NCBI RefSeq assembly: GCF_900112135.1
Contig: NZ_FOLC01000008.1
Coordinates: 154,798-218,797 of the forward strand
Length of the DNA stretch: 64,000 bases
From: Collimonas sp. OK412
Lineage (GTDB): Bacteria; Pseudomonadota; Gammaproteobacteria; Burkholderiales; Burkholderiaceae_D
Direction: 5' to 3'
In this document: piece after piece, positions 9,068 to 18,310 of the stretch
Layout: each line of letters opens with the position of its first letter
Position numbering within the stretch: the stretch's first letter is position 1
The notes under the pieces: model-generated
What the model was told of the DNA's origin: nothing
The model's database searches: none
Seen by the model: only the letters and a program-made list of their open reading frames with translations
Position numbers and translations under genes: made by a program

Positions 9068-10369
9068 TCAATATACAGCCGGCGTCAATAACGCGTTGAT
9101 CTGCTGCAGGTCTTCTTCTTTCAAGGTGCCGACCGCTGACTTGAGTTTCAGGCTATTCATCAGCGTATCGTAACGCGCCTTGGCCAGATCCCTGCGGGTA
9201 GAGAACAGTTGCTGCTGCGCGTTCAGCACATCGATATTGATGCGTACGCCAACCTGGTAACCCAGCCGGTTGGAGTCCAGCGACGACTGGCTGGAAATCT
9301 CCGCCGCCTCATACGCCTTGATCTGGGCCAGGCCGCTGTTGACCCCCAGGTAAGCCTGGCGTGCGTTCAACGCTGCGTTCCGGCGCGCGCTTTCCAGGTC
9401 CGAGCGCGCCTTGTCTTCCAATGCCACCGCTTGCCGCACGCTGCTGTTGACGGCGCCGCCGGCATACAGCGGGATGGTCCACTGCACGCCGATCGAGTTG
9501 TTCATCTGCGAAATATTATAAAAAGGAATCGGGCTGCCGCTGACATCGGAGTGCGCGCGGCTGGCCACCAGGTCGACTGTCGGCAGATGGCCGGCACGGT
9601 TTTTCTTGATTTCGTATTTGGCGCTATCAAGCGCAATTTGCTGGCCTACCACGCCGAAATTCTGCTCCTCGGCGCTGCTGACCCAGCTCTCGATCGCCGC
9701 CGGCTGCGGCGCGCTCAGCTGGACGCCGGGACGCAGGGTCGCCAGCGGCGCCGGCGGCTTGCCGATAATCTGCTGCAGCACGTTGCGGGCGACTTCCAGG
9801 TTATTGCTGGCGGCGATTTCCTGCGCAATCACCAGGTCGTAGCTGGCCTGGGCTTCGTTGGTGTCGGTGATGGTGGCGGTGCCGACTTCGAAGTTGCGCT
9901 TGGCGGAGGCCAGCTGCTCGGCAATCGCGCTTTTCTGGGCTTGCAAAGTAGCCAGCACGTCTTGCGCCGTCAGCGTGTCAAAGTAAGCCTGGCTGACGCG
10001 CAGCATCAGGTCCTGTACCGCCTGGGCAAACTTCACTTCGCCGGCAGCGACCGACAGCTTGCTTTCCTGGTACTGCTGCCAGTACGCAGGACGGAACAGC
10101 GGCTGGGTGAGCTGCAGGCTGTAGTTGTTGGTGACGGTTTTCCAGGATTCCCCGGCGCGGCTGTAGTTGCCGCCGAAGCCGACCACCGGCAGCAGGGCGG
10201 CGCGGCCCTGGATGCTGGCCTCATTGCTGGCGCTGAGCGCGTAACGTGCGCTGGTGTATACCGGATCGTTGGCCAACGCTTGCTGATACGTCTGTACCAG
10301 ATCGACCGCATGTGCATTTGCAGCCAGCAATGCACTTGCGATCAACGAGGCCATAAGGGTATTGCGCAT
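9068..10369 (-). CDS. tolC: TolC-family outer-membrane channel protein
   Basis: A general outer-membrane exit duct for type I secretion and efflux. It has a Sec signal peptide ending NAHA before VDLVQTYQQAL, and two OEP repeats with long amphipathic helices; unlike the OMF at 2304 it has no lipobox, as in true TolC. Length is 433 residues from the ATG at 10369, which has GGAGAG 9 nt upstream. The frame continues open to 10837, but that part only shadows the rhodanese gene. The order pcm, rhodanese, tolC on one strand is common in betaproteobacteria (from memory), and the three are likely cotranscribed. Confidence 0.93.
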   Translation of the reverse strand: MRNTLMASLIASALLAANAHAVDLVQTYQQALANDPVYTSARYALSASNEASIQGRAALLPVVGFGGNYSRAGESWKTVTNNYSLQLTQPLFRPAYWQQYQESKLSVAAGEVKFAQAVQDLMLRVSQAYFDTLTAQDVLATLQAQKSAIAEQLASAKRNFEVGTATITDTNEAQASYDLVIAQEIAASNNLEVARNVLQQIIGKPPAPLATLRPGVQLSAPQPAAIESWVSSAEEQNFGVVGQQIALDSAKYEIKKNRAGHLPTVDLVASRAHSDVSGSPIPFYNISQMNNSIGVQWTIPLYAGGAVNSSVRQAVALEDKARSDLESARRNAALNARQAYLGVNSGLAQIKAYEAAEISSQSSLDSNRLGYQVGVRINIDVLNAQQQLFSTRRDLAKARYDTLMNSLKLKSAVGTLKEEDLQQINALLTPAVY

Positions 10370-10446
10370 TACACTCTCCGGAACGGTGGCGGCAGGCAGG
10401 CAGGTGTGGTCTGGTTCGGTTGGGTCGGGGCCTGGGTCAGCGCGCC

Positions 10447-10770
10447 CTAGTAAGTCGGCATGGCCGGATCGACCTGCTGCGCCCAGGCGTGGACGCCGCC
10501 GGTCAGGTTGCTGACCGCAGAAAATCCGTGACGCTCGAGAAATGCAGCGACCTGCATGCTGCGCGCGCCATGGTGGCAGATGCAGACGATCGCCTGGTCT
10601 TCTTCCAGGTCGTTCAGGCGCGCCGGCACTGTCTGCATCGGCATCAGCTGCGCCGCGGCGATGTGGCAGGTCTCGTATTCCCATGGCTCGCGCACGTCGA
10701 GCAGCAGCGGCGCCGGCCGTTGCGGGTCGGCGATCCAGGCGGCCAGTTCTGAAGCGGTGAGATGTTGCAT
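10447..10770 (-). CDS. Single-domain rhodanese (sulfurtransferase)
   Basis: A small cytoplasmic rhodanese-fold protein that can carry a persulfide on its active-site cysteine. The catalytic loop is C-H-H-G-A-R with Cys65 and Arg70, preceded by the LLLDVREPWEYE signature at residues 22-33. Length is 107 residues, like GlpE. It starts 8 bp after the stop of pcm and has no clear ribosome site of its own, so it is probably translationally coupled to pcm. Its physiological sulfur acceptor is unknown. Confidence 0.9.
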   Translation of the reverse strand: MQHLTASELAAWIADPQRPAPLLLDVREPWEYETCHIAAAQLMPMQTVPARLNDLEEDQAIVCICHHGARSMQVAAFLERHGFSAVSNLTGGVHAWAQQVDPAMPTY

Positions 10771-10778
10771 GGGCGGGC

Positions 10779-11444
10779 TTAGAATTTGAAGTGGGAATGA
10801 ACGGCAGCTTCGCGCAGCGGCTTGACGTTGGTTTCAAACAGGTGGACCGTGCTGTAGTTGCTGTCCGAAGTGCGGGTAATGATTTGTGCCGACATCACCG
10901 GCGCTTCGCCCAGGATGGTGACAATCCGGCCGCCGACATTGAGCTGCTTGAGGAAGGCGTCCGGCAGCGTCGACAGCGAGCCGGAAATCACGATCACGTC
11001 GTAAGTCTTGCTTGCGCCCTGGTCCCAGCCCTGGGCGCCGTTGCCAAGCATTACCTCGACATTGGTGATGCCATAGGCAGCCAGGTTCTTTTCAGCCAGC
11101 GCTTTCAGCTCGGGATCGATTTCAACCGTCGTCACATGCCTTGCCTTGTAGCACAGCAGGGCCGCCATATAACCCGAACCGGCGCCGATTTCCAGCACTT
11201 GCTCGTGTTTCTTCACGGCAGCTTGCTGCAGCAGTCGCGCCTCGACCTTGGGCGCCAGCATGCTTTCGCCGTTCGGACCCGGCAGCGGGATCTCGGTATC
11301 GGAAAACGCCAGGCTCTTGTAGGCGGCAGGAACGAATTCCTCGCGCCGGACTACCGTCAGCAATTCCAGCACGTCCAGTTCCAGCACGTTCCAAGGGCGA
11401 ATTTGCTGTTCGATCATATTGAAGCGGGCTTGTTCGATATTCAT
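10779..11444 (-). CDS. pcm: Protein-L-isoaspartate O-methyltransferase
   Basis: Repairs isoaspartyl residues in aged proteins by SAM-dependent carboxyl methylation. The SAM-binding motif I VLEIGAGSGYMAALL is clear (about residues 83-97), preceded by the family's region with REEFVP and the MLAPKVEARLL segment, and followed by the acidic VEIDPEL. Length is 221 residues, normal for the family. It heads the pcm-rhodanese-tolC run on the minus strand. The Pcm family is sometimes over-called in betaproteobacteria, where paralogues may act on other substrates, so the exact methyl acceptor is inferred. Confidence 0.88.
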   Translation of the reverse strand: MNIEQARFNMIEQQIRPWNVLELDVLELLTVVRREEFVPAAYKSLAFSDTEIPLPGPNGESMLAPKVEARLLQQAAVKKHEQVLEIGAGSGYMAALLCYKARHVTTVEIDPELKALAEKNLAAYGITNVEVMLGNGAQGWDQGASKTYDVIVISGSLSTLPDAFLKQLNVGGRIVTILGEAPVMSAQIITRTSDSNYSTVHLFETNVKPLREAAVHSHFKF

Positions 11445-11505
11445 GGTTAAGGCTCGGTAGTGAAAATAAAGGGCTCATTCTATCAAAGGCCACCCTCAAA
11501 ACCTT

Positions 11506-11605
11506 AGGACTTGCGCAAAACTGCCCCAGCGGCGTTACTCCTCCTAGCCGTACGCCATACCGTCTTCGTCGTCGCGCCTTGCCGGGACAGTTTGGCGTAA
11601 ATCCT
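11506..11605. repeat. MITE-like palindromic intergenic element
   Basis: Two 22-bp arms in inverted orientation, 11506-11527 and 11584-11605, agree at 18 of 22 positions (shared core AAACTG beside CCC) and bracket about 56 bp of non-coding, GC-rich sequence. The whole is 100 bp and sits between two genes that read the same way. No transposase is present. It looks like a miniature inverted-repeat element or a large extragenic palindrome; an RNA hairpin role is also possible. Confidence 0.6.
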
Positions 11606-11619
11606 GAAGCCAGGGCGCG

Positions 11620-12258
11620 CTACGGTTTGCTGAGCAAGCCGTGCAGGCAAAGATCGATAAAACTGTCCAGGTAACTGCCGGCATCCACAGGCTCCACGTG
11701 GCAGGGGTTGAGCGGTTGTTGCCACATCATCAGCATGATCACCGGCGCAATCAGTACGTTGGCGGTCTGGCGCACGTCGATCGCACGGAATTCGCCGCGC
11801 TCGATGCCACGCTGCAGCATGCGCACGATCATCGCTTCGCCGCGTTCGCTGACTTCTTCGCGGTGAAAAGCTGCGAGTTCAGGGAAATTGCCCGATTCGG
11901 CCATCAGCAGCTTGGTGATGCCAGCCAGCTTGGTGGCGCCGATGTGCTCCCACCAGCCCAGCAGGATTTCGCGGAACAGGTCGGCGCTGGGCCCCTGGTA
12001 GCCGTCGATGATGTCTTCCGCTTCAGCCAGCGCCGGCACTATGTTTTCGCGCACCACCGCCTTGAACAAATCTTCCTTGCTCTCGAAATACAGGTACAAA
12101 GTGCCCTTGGAGACGCCGGCCCGGGCCGCGACGTCGCCCAGCCTGGTGGCGGCGAATCCGCGTTCGACGAACAGGTCCAGCGCGGCCGCCAGCAGTTCCT
12201 GCGGACGCGCTTCCTTGCGTCTTGCCCAACGGGGTTTGGAGCTGAAAGGGCAGTTCAT
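11620..12258 (-). CDS. TetR-family transcriptional regulator
   Basis: A 212-residue TetR-type repressor. The DNA-binding part is clear: AALDLFVERGFAATRLGDVAARAGVSKGTLYLYFESKEDLFKA (shown here as positions about 25-68, with the recognition helix GVSKGTLYLYF). The C-terminal ligand domain resembles TetR_C regulators of efflux or fatty-acid genes but gives no specific ligand. A perfect 22-bp palindrome 31 bp upstream of the start (12289-12310) is the likely autoregulatory operator. The gene's target beyond itself is not evident; the only divergent neighbour is the small cysteine-cluster gene at 12470. Confidence 0.9.
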   Translation of the reverse strand: MNCPFSSKPRWARRKEARPQELLAAALDLFVERGFAATRLGDVAARAGVSKGTLYLYFESKEDLFKAVVRENIVPALAEAEDIIDGYQGPSADLFREILLGWWEHIGATKLAGITKLLMAESGNFPELAAFHREEVSERGEAMIVRMLQRGIERGEFRAIDVRQTANVLIAPVIMLMMWQQPLNPCHVEPVDAGSYLDSFIDLCLHGLLSKP

Positions 12259-12288
12259 GAATCCTTGGTTTCCTCAGTTGCCTGCTCG

Positions 12289-12310
12289 TTACTGACTTAA
12301 GAGTCAGTAA
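12289..12310. promoter_or_regulatory. Perfect palindrome, likely TetR operator
   Basis: Nine-base arms TTACTGACT (12289-12297) and AGTCAGTAA (12302-12310) are perfectly complementary around a 4-bp spacer, upstream of the TetR gene. The size and position fit a TetR dimer operator that regulates the repressor gene and perhaps the divergent gene. Confidence 0.75.
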
Positions 12311-12469
12311 TGTAAGCGGCAACCGCTGGAGTGTCAAGAAAGGTTGGCGTCCGCACTGGAACTTGAAGGATGCGCGGCGATTGCCGGTAGAATCTGGCCT
12401 TCGGTTAAATCGGCGTTGTTACAGGTTTCGGATGTTTGCAAAAAATACATGGATTGGCGGGGGCAGGGC

Positions 12470-12739
12470 ATGAGCGTGCAAAGCATCGCTTGCCGTCCCG
12501 ATTGCGGCGCCTGCTGCACGGCGCCGTCGATTTCGTCGCCGATCCCCGGCATGCCCGGCGGCAAGCCGGCTGGCGTGCGCTGCATCCAGCTGGACCAGGC
12601 CAACCTTTGCCGGATTTTCGGCAGTCCCGATCGTCCCGCGGTATGCGCCAGCCTGAAGCCGGCGCTGGACATGTGCGGCAATTCCCGCACGCACGCCATG
12701 CATTATCTGGCGACGCTGGAACGATTGACCGCCATGTAG
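12470..12739 (+). CDS. YkgJ-family cysteine-cluster protein
   Basis: A small protein of the CxxCxxCC family, thought to bind zinc or an iron-sulfur cluster; no enzyme activity is established for this subgroup. Four cysteines are close to the N terminus ([10 protein letters not shown]), followed by [11 protein letters not shown] and later single cysteines (VRCIQL, NLCRIF, AVCASL, DMCGNS), the spacing typical of the family. The 89-residue form from the ATG at 12470 starts just before the Cys cluster and has a purine-rich GGGGGCAGGG upstream; an ATG at 12449 in frame gives a slightly longer product. It diverges from the TetR gene. Confidence 0.75.
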   Translation: MSVQSIACRPDCGACCTAPSISSPIPGMPGGKPAGVRCIQLDQANLCRIFGSPDRPAVCASLKPALDMCGNSRTHAMHYLATLERLTAM

Positions 12740-12772
12740 GGTCTGTCAGCAGACAGAATAAGGAAAATCCGA

Positions 12773-13345
12773 ATGCAAATGAAAAATTACATGCCTGTTA
12801 CGAAAATGCCGGCGCTGCTGGTTTTGCTGGCGACGCTGCTGTTGTCTTCCTGTGCGGCCCTGATCGGACCGCGCGATGTCGAATTTCCATTGACCAAACT
12901 GCAGCAATCGGTAGACAAACGCTTGCCGTTTTCCCAGCGTTACCTGGGCCTGTTCGAAATAACCGCCGACAAGGCCCAGCTCAGCTTGCCGCCCGAACAG
13001 AACCGCCTGGCCATGACAACCGACGTGGTCCTGACCATGCCGCTGCTGGGTAAGTCGTGGAACGGCAAGATGGCGATCTCGGGCGTGCTGTTCCTGGATA
13101 ACCCGCATAACGCGGTGACATTGCAGGAGGCAAGGCTGGATAGCCTGGTGCTTGACGGCCTGGACAATACCTACGCTGCCCAAGTCACGCAGATCGGCAA
13201 CCTGCTGGCGCGCCAGCTGCTGACCAACCTGCCGCTGTATACCTTCAAGCCGGAGGATTTGCGTTATGCCGGCGTCGCTTTCATGCCGACCAGGATCGGC
13301 ACCCGGGCAGAAAATCTGGTGGTCACGTTTGAACCGGTAAAATAG
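12773..13345 (+). CDS. DUF1439 lipoprotein, YceB-like
   Basis: A 190-residue lipoprotein, with a signal peptide and a lipobox ending LSSC near residue 27. The mature part resembles DUF1439 (E. coli YceB), a small tubular lipid-binding-like (SMP/TULIP-type) fold of unknown role, likely anchored in the periplasm. AAGGAAAA lies 7 nt before the ATG. It follows the YkgJ-type gene by 33 bp and may share its transcript. Function is not known. Confidence 0.8.
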   Translation: MQMKNYMPVTKMPALLVLLATLLLSSCAALIGPRDVEFPLTKLQQSVDKRLPFSQRYLGLFEITADKAQLSLPPEQNRLAMTTDVVLTMPLLGKSWNGKMAISGVLFLDNPHNAVTLQEARLDSLVLDGLDNTYAAQVTQIGNLLARQLLTNLPLYTFKPEDLRYAGVAFMPTRIGTRAENLVVTFEPVK

Positions 13346-13444
13346 CCGGCAGGTTTTAAGAAAACACCAGCAACCATATGACAGCCAGGGCGGTATCATT
13401 CGCCTCGGCGCTTGATTTCCTTTCTCTTACAACTCCCACACTAC

Positions 13445-14290
13445 ATGGATATTATTCTTGCGTTAAAAGTGCTCATCATGGGCCTGGTCGAGGGATTCAC
13501 CGAATTCCTGCCCATCTCGTCAACCGGCCACCTGATCCTGGCCGGCAGCTTGCTGGATTTCACCGCCGACATCACGCGGGAAAAAGCCGAAGTGTTCGAG
13601 ATTGCTATCCAGGCCGGCGCGATTTTCGCAGTGTGCTGGGAATACCGGGCCCGCATCGGCGCGGTCCTGCGCGGCCTCACCAGCGACCCCAAGGCGCGCA
13701 AGCTGGTCGTCAACCTGATCATCGCATTCGTGCCGGCAGCGTTGCTGGGCCTGTTTTTCAGCAAGATGATCAAGGAAAAACTGTTTGCGCCTTTGCCGGT
13801 GGCGATTGCGCTGATCGTCGGCGGCTTCATCATCCTGTGGGTCGAGCGCCGCAACAAGGGCGGCGACCGTGTCGCCCGGGTCGAGTCGGTGGACGACATG
13901 AGCGCGCTCGATGCATTGAAGATCGGGATTGCCCAGGCGTTTGCGCTGATTCCCGGCACCAGCCGTTCCGGCGCCACGATCATCGGCGGCATGATGTTCG
14001 GCCTGTCGCGCAAGGCCGCCACCGAGTTTTCGTTTTTCCTGGCGATTCCAACGCTGTTTGCCGCCACCATCTATTCGCTGTACAAGGACCGCGCGCTGCT
14101 GTCGGCCGCCGACATCCCGCTATTTTCGATCGGCACCGTTGCCGCGTTTGTTTCGGCATTCCTGTGCGTGCGCTGGTTGCTGCGTTATATCAGCAGCCAT
14201 GATTTCACCGTGTTTGCGTGGTACCGGATCGTGTTTGGCCTGGTGGTGATCGTGACCGGCTACACCGGCTGGGTGAATTGGGCGCATTGA
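13445..14290 (+). CDS. uppP: Undecaprenyl-diphosphatase (first copy)
   Basis: Removes a phosphate from undecaprenyl diphosphate at the inner membrane, recycling the lipid carrier for peptidoglycan, O-antigen and other polymers, and gives bacitracin tolerance. The two BacA signatures are intact: E16-x3-E20 followed by FLPISSTGH (H29), and PGTSRSGAT with the catalytic-site Arg. About eight membrane segments; 281 residues from the ATG at 13445. An upstream in-frame TTG at 13412 is less likely because the family begins with the [21 protein letters not shown] helix. A paralogue follows 71 bp downstream. Confidence 0.93.
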   Translation: MDIILALKVLIMGLVEGFTEFLPISSTGHLILAGSLLDFTADITREKAEVFEIAIQAGAIFAVCWEYRARIGAVLRGLTSDPKARKLVVNLIIAFVPAALLGLFFSKMIKEKLFAPLPVAIALIVGGFIILWVERRNKGGDRVARVESVDDMSALDALKIGIAQAFALIPGTSRSGATIIGGMMFGLSRKAATEFSFFLAIPTLFAATIYSLYKDRALLSAADIPLFSIGTVAAFVSAFLCVRWLLRYISSHDFTVFAWYRIVFGLVVIVTGYTGWVNWAH

Positions 14291-14361
14291 ACCGGGCTTC
14301 CGCAGAAAAGTTGGCCGGATTTTAAAACGGCCGTTATTTTGATCCTGAACAGGAGAGTGTT

Positions 14362-15234
14362 GTGGCAGGTGTATGTTCCGCTGGTACCGATATCGGGTTT
14401 GCATCGCTGGATTACGTGCAGGTCGCGATCCTTGGCGTAATTCAGGGCATCTCTGAGCTATTGCCGATTTCTTCCACTGCGCACATGCGCATCGTCCCGG
14501 CCATACTGGGCTGGCACGATCCCGGCTCGGCGTTTTCCGCGGCGATGCAGCTGGCTGCGCTGGCTGCCGTCGTCAGCTACTTCTGGCGCGATGTGCGCGA
14601 GGTGACGGTCGGCAGCATCACGGCGGTGCGTGAGCGCAATTTCAGCAGCCCGTCGTTCCGGCTCGGGGTGGCGATCGTCCTGGCGACCATCCCGATCGGG
14701 ATTGCCGGCCTGGCGCTGGCGCCGGTGCTGAACGCCTGCGGCTCGCCGCTGCGCAGCCTGAGCGTGATCGGCTACGCCTGTATCGCCATGGGCGTATTGC
14801 TGGCGATTGCGGAATTGAGTTGCCGCCATCGCCGTACGGTCGGCGAGATGCGCCTGCGCGACGCGCTGATTGTCGGCTTGGCGCAGGTGGGGGCGCTGAT
14901 TCCGGGCGTGTCGCGTTCCGGCTCCACCCTGACCGCCGCCTTGTTCCTTAATTTCAAGCGCGAAGAAGCGGCGCGCTTTTCTTTCCTGCTCGGCCTGCCG
15001 GCGATCGCCCTGGCCGGCTTGAAAGAATTGCTGGTGCTGCTCCACCTGCACATGCCGGCGGAAACCTGGATGCTGCTGATTTTCGGCCTGGTGGTCGCCA
15101 GCGTCTCGGCGTTCGGCGCGATCTGGGGCTTGATGAAATTCCTGGAGCGCTTCTCGACCTGGCCGTTTATCGTGTATCGCATCGCTTTGGGGATTTTCCT
15201 CCTGGTGGCGGTACATAACGGCTTCCTTAATTAA
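14362..15234 (+). CDS. UppP/BacA-family phosphatase paralogue
   Basis: A second member of the undecaprenyl-diphosphatase family in tandem with uppP. It keeps the core motifs: [15 protein letters not shown] with Q28, E32 and H41, and PGVSRSGST. The first acidic residue of the ExxxE motif is Gln here, a change tolerated in the family's (E/Q)xxxE signature. It is 290 residues with a similar hydrophobic pattern. The GTG start at 14362 has AGGAGAG 8 nt upstream. It is divergent enough from the first copy to be an old duplication or a transfer; substrate may be another polyprenyl diphosphate. Confidence 0.85.
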   Translation: MAGVCSAGTDIGFASLDYVQVAILGVIQGISELLPISSTAHMRIVPAILGWHDPGSAFSAAMQLAALAAVVSYFWRDVREVTVGSITAVRERNFSSPSFRLGVAIVLATIPIGIAGLALAPVLNACGSPLRSLSVIGYACIAMGVLLAIAELSCRHRRTVGEMRLRDALIVGLAQVGALIPGVSRSGSTLTAALFLNFKREEAARFSFLLGLPAIALAGLKELLVLLHLHMPAETWMLLIFGLVVASVSAFGAIWGLMKFLERFSTWPFIVYRIALGIFLLVAVHNGFLN

Positions 15235-15257
15235 AAGAAAACTTCGTCAAGTATTTA

Positions 15258-17093
15258 ATGCCACATTCAGATGCATCCGCCGGTTCCGACCCGCAAGCAC
15301 TCCATATACTGCAAACGGTATTCGGTTATCCCTCTTTCCGTGGCCAGCAGGCTGAGATTGTCAGCCATGTAGCCAACGGCGGCGATGCGCTGGTATTGAT
15401 GCCGACCGGCGGCGGCAAGTCGCTGTGCTACCAGATCCCGGCCCTGCTGCGGGACGGCGTCGGCGTGGTGGTGTCGCCGCTGATCGCGCTGATGCAGGAT
15501 CAGGTCGATGCGCTGGCCGAAGTCGGGGTGCGCGCTGCTTTCCTGAATTCGACGCAAACCTACGAAGAAGCTTCGCAGATCGAGCGCCGCGTGCGCAGCG
15601 GCGATCTCGACCTGGTGTATGTGGCGCCGGAACGCTTGCTGACTCCGCGCTGCCTGGACCTGCTGGAGTCGTCCAGGATTGCCTTGTTCGCCATCGACGA
15701 GGCGCATTGCGTATCGCAATGGGGGCATGACTTCCGTCCCGAATATATCAAGCTGTCGATCCTGCATGAGCGCTTCCCGCAAGTGCCGCGGATTGCGCTG
15801 ACGGCGACCGCCGACCAGCAGACCCGCGAGGAAATCGCGCTGCGTCTGCAGCTGGAGCAGGGCGCGCGTTTCGTTTCCTCTTTTGACCGTCCCAATATCC
15901 GCTACCAGATTGTCGAGAAAGCCAACGGCCGCAAGCAGCTGCTCGATTTCATCCAGAGCGAACATGCGGGCGACGCCGGCATCGTGTATTGCCTGTCGCG
16001 CAAGAAGGTGGAAGAAACCGCTGAATTCCTGGAGCAGCAGGGGATCCGGGCCTTGCCCTACCATGCCGGCATGGACTATGCAAAACGAACCAAGAACCAG
16101 GGCCGCTTCCTGCGCGAGGACGGCATCGTGATGGTGGCCACCATCGCCTTCGGCATGGGGATCGACAAGCCGGATGTGCGTTTTGTCGCCCATCTGGATC
16201 TGCCGAAAAGCATAGAGGGCTACTACCAGGAAACCGGCCGCGCCGGCCGCGACGGCGCCCCTGCCAATGCCTGGATGGCGTATGGCTTGCAGGATGTGGT
16301 GCAGCAGCGGCGCATGATCGACGAATCCGAGGCCGGCGAAATCTTCAAGCGGGTGCTGGGCGTCAAGCTGGATGCGATGCTCGGCTTGTGCGAGACCTTG
16401 CATTGCCGGCGCGTGCGTTTGCTGGATTATTTCGGCCAGGGTTCCGAGCGCTGCGGCAATTGCGATACCTGCATGAGCCCGCCTGTATCGTTCGATGCGA
16501 CCGTGGTGGTGCAAAAGCTGCTGTCGACGATCTACCGGGTCGACCAGCGTTTCGGCGCGATGCACGTGATGGATGTGTTGCGCGGCATAGATTCCGACAA
16601 GATCAAGCAGTGGCGCCATGACCAGCTTTCCACCTTTGGCATCGGCAGCGACCGCAGCGAAGCCGAATGGCGGGCGATCCTGCGGCAGTCGATTGCGCTG
16701 GGCCTGATCACGGTCGACCATGAGGCATACAGCGCCCTCAAGCTGACCGATGCGGCGCGGCCGGTACTGCGCGGCGAGCAGCAGGTGCAGTTGCGCGAGT
16801 ACCAGAAACCGGTCAAGCAAAAGCGCAGCGGCAGCAAGCCCAAGGGGTATGTCGAAACCGACCTGTCGACGCTGGAGCAGGCGATTTTCGAGAAGCTGCG
16901 CTGGTGGCGGGTCGAGACTGCGCGCAAGCACAATGTCCCCGCTTACGTCATCTTCCACGACGCCACCATGCGCGAAATCGCCAAGGCGCAGCCGTCGTCG
17001 CTGGATGACCTGCGCGGCGTCAGCGGCGTCGGCGAGAAAAAGCTGGAGACCTACGGTGCGGAAATCGTTGAGCTGATTGCCGAATTTGCCTGA
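15258..17093 (+). CDS. recQ: ATP-dependent DNA helicase RecQ
   Basis: A 3'-5' DNA helicase of the RecF recombination pathway. Walker A PTGGGKS and the DEAH box ([18 protein letters not shown], with the aromatic-rich loop) are in the first helicase domain; motif VI is [10 protein letters not shown] in the second. The RQC zinc site shows cysteines in LCETLHCRR and [11 protein letters not shown], and an HRDC domain ends the protein ([20 protein letters not shown] onward). Length, 611 residues, is typical. The start at 15258 lacks a strong ribosome site. It follows the uppP paralogue by 23 bp. Confidence 0.97.
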   Translation: MPHSDASAGSDPQALHILQTVFGYPSFRGQQAEIVSHVANGGDALVLMPTGGGKSLCYQIPALLRDGVGVVVSPLIALMQDQVDALAEVGVRAAFLNSTQTYEEASQIERRVRSGDLDLVYVAPERLLTPRCLDLLESSRIALFAIDEAHCVSQWGHDFRPEYIKLSILHERFPQVPRIALTATADQQTREEIALRLQLEQGARFVSSFDRPNIRYQIVEKANGRKQLLDFIQSEHAGDAGIVYCLSRKKVEETAEFLEQQGIRALPYHAGMDYAKRTKNQGRFLREDGIVMVATIAFGMGIDKPDVRFVAHLDLPKSIEGYYQETGRAGRDGAPANAWMAYGLQDVVQQRRMIDESEAGEIFKRVLGVKLDAMLGLCETLHCRRVRLLDYFGQGSERCGNCDTCMSPPVSFDATVVVQKLLSTIYRVDQRFGAMHVMDVLRGIDSDKIKQWRHDQLSTFGIGSDRSEAEWRAILRQSIALGLITVDHEAYSALKLTDAARPVLRGEQQVQLREYQKPVKQKRSGSKPKGYVETDLSTLEQAIFEKLRWWRVETARKHNVPAYVIFHDATMREIAKAQPSSLDDLRGVSGVGEKKLETYGAEIVELIAEFA

Positions 17094-17131
17094 CGTCCCG
17101 GCGGCGCCCGACAGCAGTGCCGCCCAATTCC

Positions 17132-18310
17132 TTAAATCGTAGTGCCTAAGGCCGCCATCAAGGCTTGGCGGATTTTCGCTTCTTGCGGTGCTACGCCAAA
17201 ACCTACCATCACGCCCTGTGCATCAAAGAAGCGGCAAATGGTGGTCGCGCCATCCAGTTCGGTTTCCCAGCGGCCCGCCGCCACTGTGTGCGACGGCGGC
17301 GGCACCAGCGCCAGCGGATAGCTCGGGGTCTTGACGATCACCGGCGAATGTTTCAGGTCGATCGCGGTATCTTCGCCCGTCAGGGTCTTGGCAATCGCGC
17401 GTGCCGCGGTAAGGATCGGCGCGATGTATGGCAGGGGACTGGTGCGGCCTTCGCTGTCGACACGGTACTCGGCGCAATCTCCGAGCGCATACACGTCGGC
17501 GGCGCTGGTGCGGCCATGGCTGTCAATCATGATGCCGCGGCCGGTAGCCAATTTGGCTGCTTGCGCCAGCGCCAGGTCAGGACGCAGGCCGACTGCGGAC
17601 AGGACCACATCGGCAATCACCACTTCGCCGTTCGACAAGGTGAGCTTGATCGCGCCGTCGGCATGGTCGATGCTGGCGGCGGTTGTGCCGAGCTGGAGGG
17701 CGATGCCGCGGGCAGTCAGCGCGGCATGCAAACCTTCCGATAAAGCCGGCGCCGCCAGCGCAGCCAATGGCAGCGAATTGGGATCGATCAGCGTCACCGT
17801 GTGGCCATGTGCTGCGAGGTCGTCGGCGAATTCGCAGCCGATCAGGCCGGCGCCCAGGATCGCCACGCGCGCCGTTGCCTGCTGGTCAGGCAGCAGCTTG
17901 GCGCGGAAGGTGGCGTAGTCTTCGATGTGGTTGACCGACAGCACGCGGTCGGCGGCGTCGCCGGCGATGTTCAGTCGGATAGGCTGGGCGCCTACGGCAA
18001 TCACCAGGTGCGCGTATTCGAAAGCGCCCATGCTGGTATCGACCACCTTGGCCGCGGTGTCGATGCCGTTGACGCGGGTCTTGGTCATGATGTTGGCGCC
18101 GATCTGTTCCGCCATCTGCACCGCGCTTTGCGAGATCAGCTGCGCCGCCAGTTTCTTTTGCGCGAAAGCGTTGGACAGCATCGGCTTGGAATAGAAACCG
18201 CCATCGTCGGCAGTAATGATCAGCAGCGCGGCCGTCTTGTCCAGCTTGCGCACCTCGCGCGCCAGGGAATATGCAGCCATGCCGGCGCCGATGATGATGA
18301 TGGGTTTCAT
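17132..18310 (-). CDS. Rubredoxin-NAD(P)+ reductase-like FAD oxidoreductase
   Basis: A 392-residue FAD-dependent pyridine-nucleotide-disulfide family enzyme closest, from memory, to Pseudomonas rubredoxin reductase, which passes electrons from NADH to rubredoxin. The N-terminal FAD dinucleotide fold GAGMAAYSLAREVRKLD, the ADDGGFYSKPMLSNAFA segment, the second NAD fold VAILGAGLIGCEFADDL and the FAD-contacting DVYALGDCAEY are all visible. CAGGA lies 6 nt before the ATG at 18310. No rubredoxin gene is adjacent in this window, so the electron acceptor is uncertain. It converges on recQ. Confidence 0.85.
   Translation of the reverse strand: MKPIIIIGAGMAAYSLAREVRKLDKTAALLIITADDGGFYSKPMLSNAFAQKKLAAQLISQSAVQMAEQIGANIMTKTRVNGIDTAAKVVDTSMGAFEYAHLVIAVGAQPIRLNIAGDAADRVLSVNHIEDYATFRAKLLPDQQATARVAILGAGLIGCEFADDLAAHGHTVTLIDPNSLPLAALAAPALSEGLHAALTARGIALQLGTTAASIDHADGAIKLTLSNGEVVIADVVLSAVGLRPDLALAQAAKLATGRGIMIDSHGRTSAADVYALGDCAEYRVDSEGRTSPLPYIAPILTAARAIAKTLTGEDTAIDLKHSPVIVKTPSYPLALVPPPSHTVAAGRWETELDGATTICRFFDAQGVMVGFGVAPQEAKIRQALMAALGTTI

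Noticed and set aside
10370..10837. Upstream extension of the tolC frame (would give a 589-residue protein)
   Set aside because: It is antisense-free but simply a shifted frame over the rhodanese gene, Arg/Ala/Pro-rich, and the signal peptide with a good ribosome site begins at 10369.
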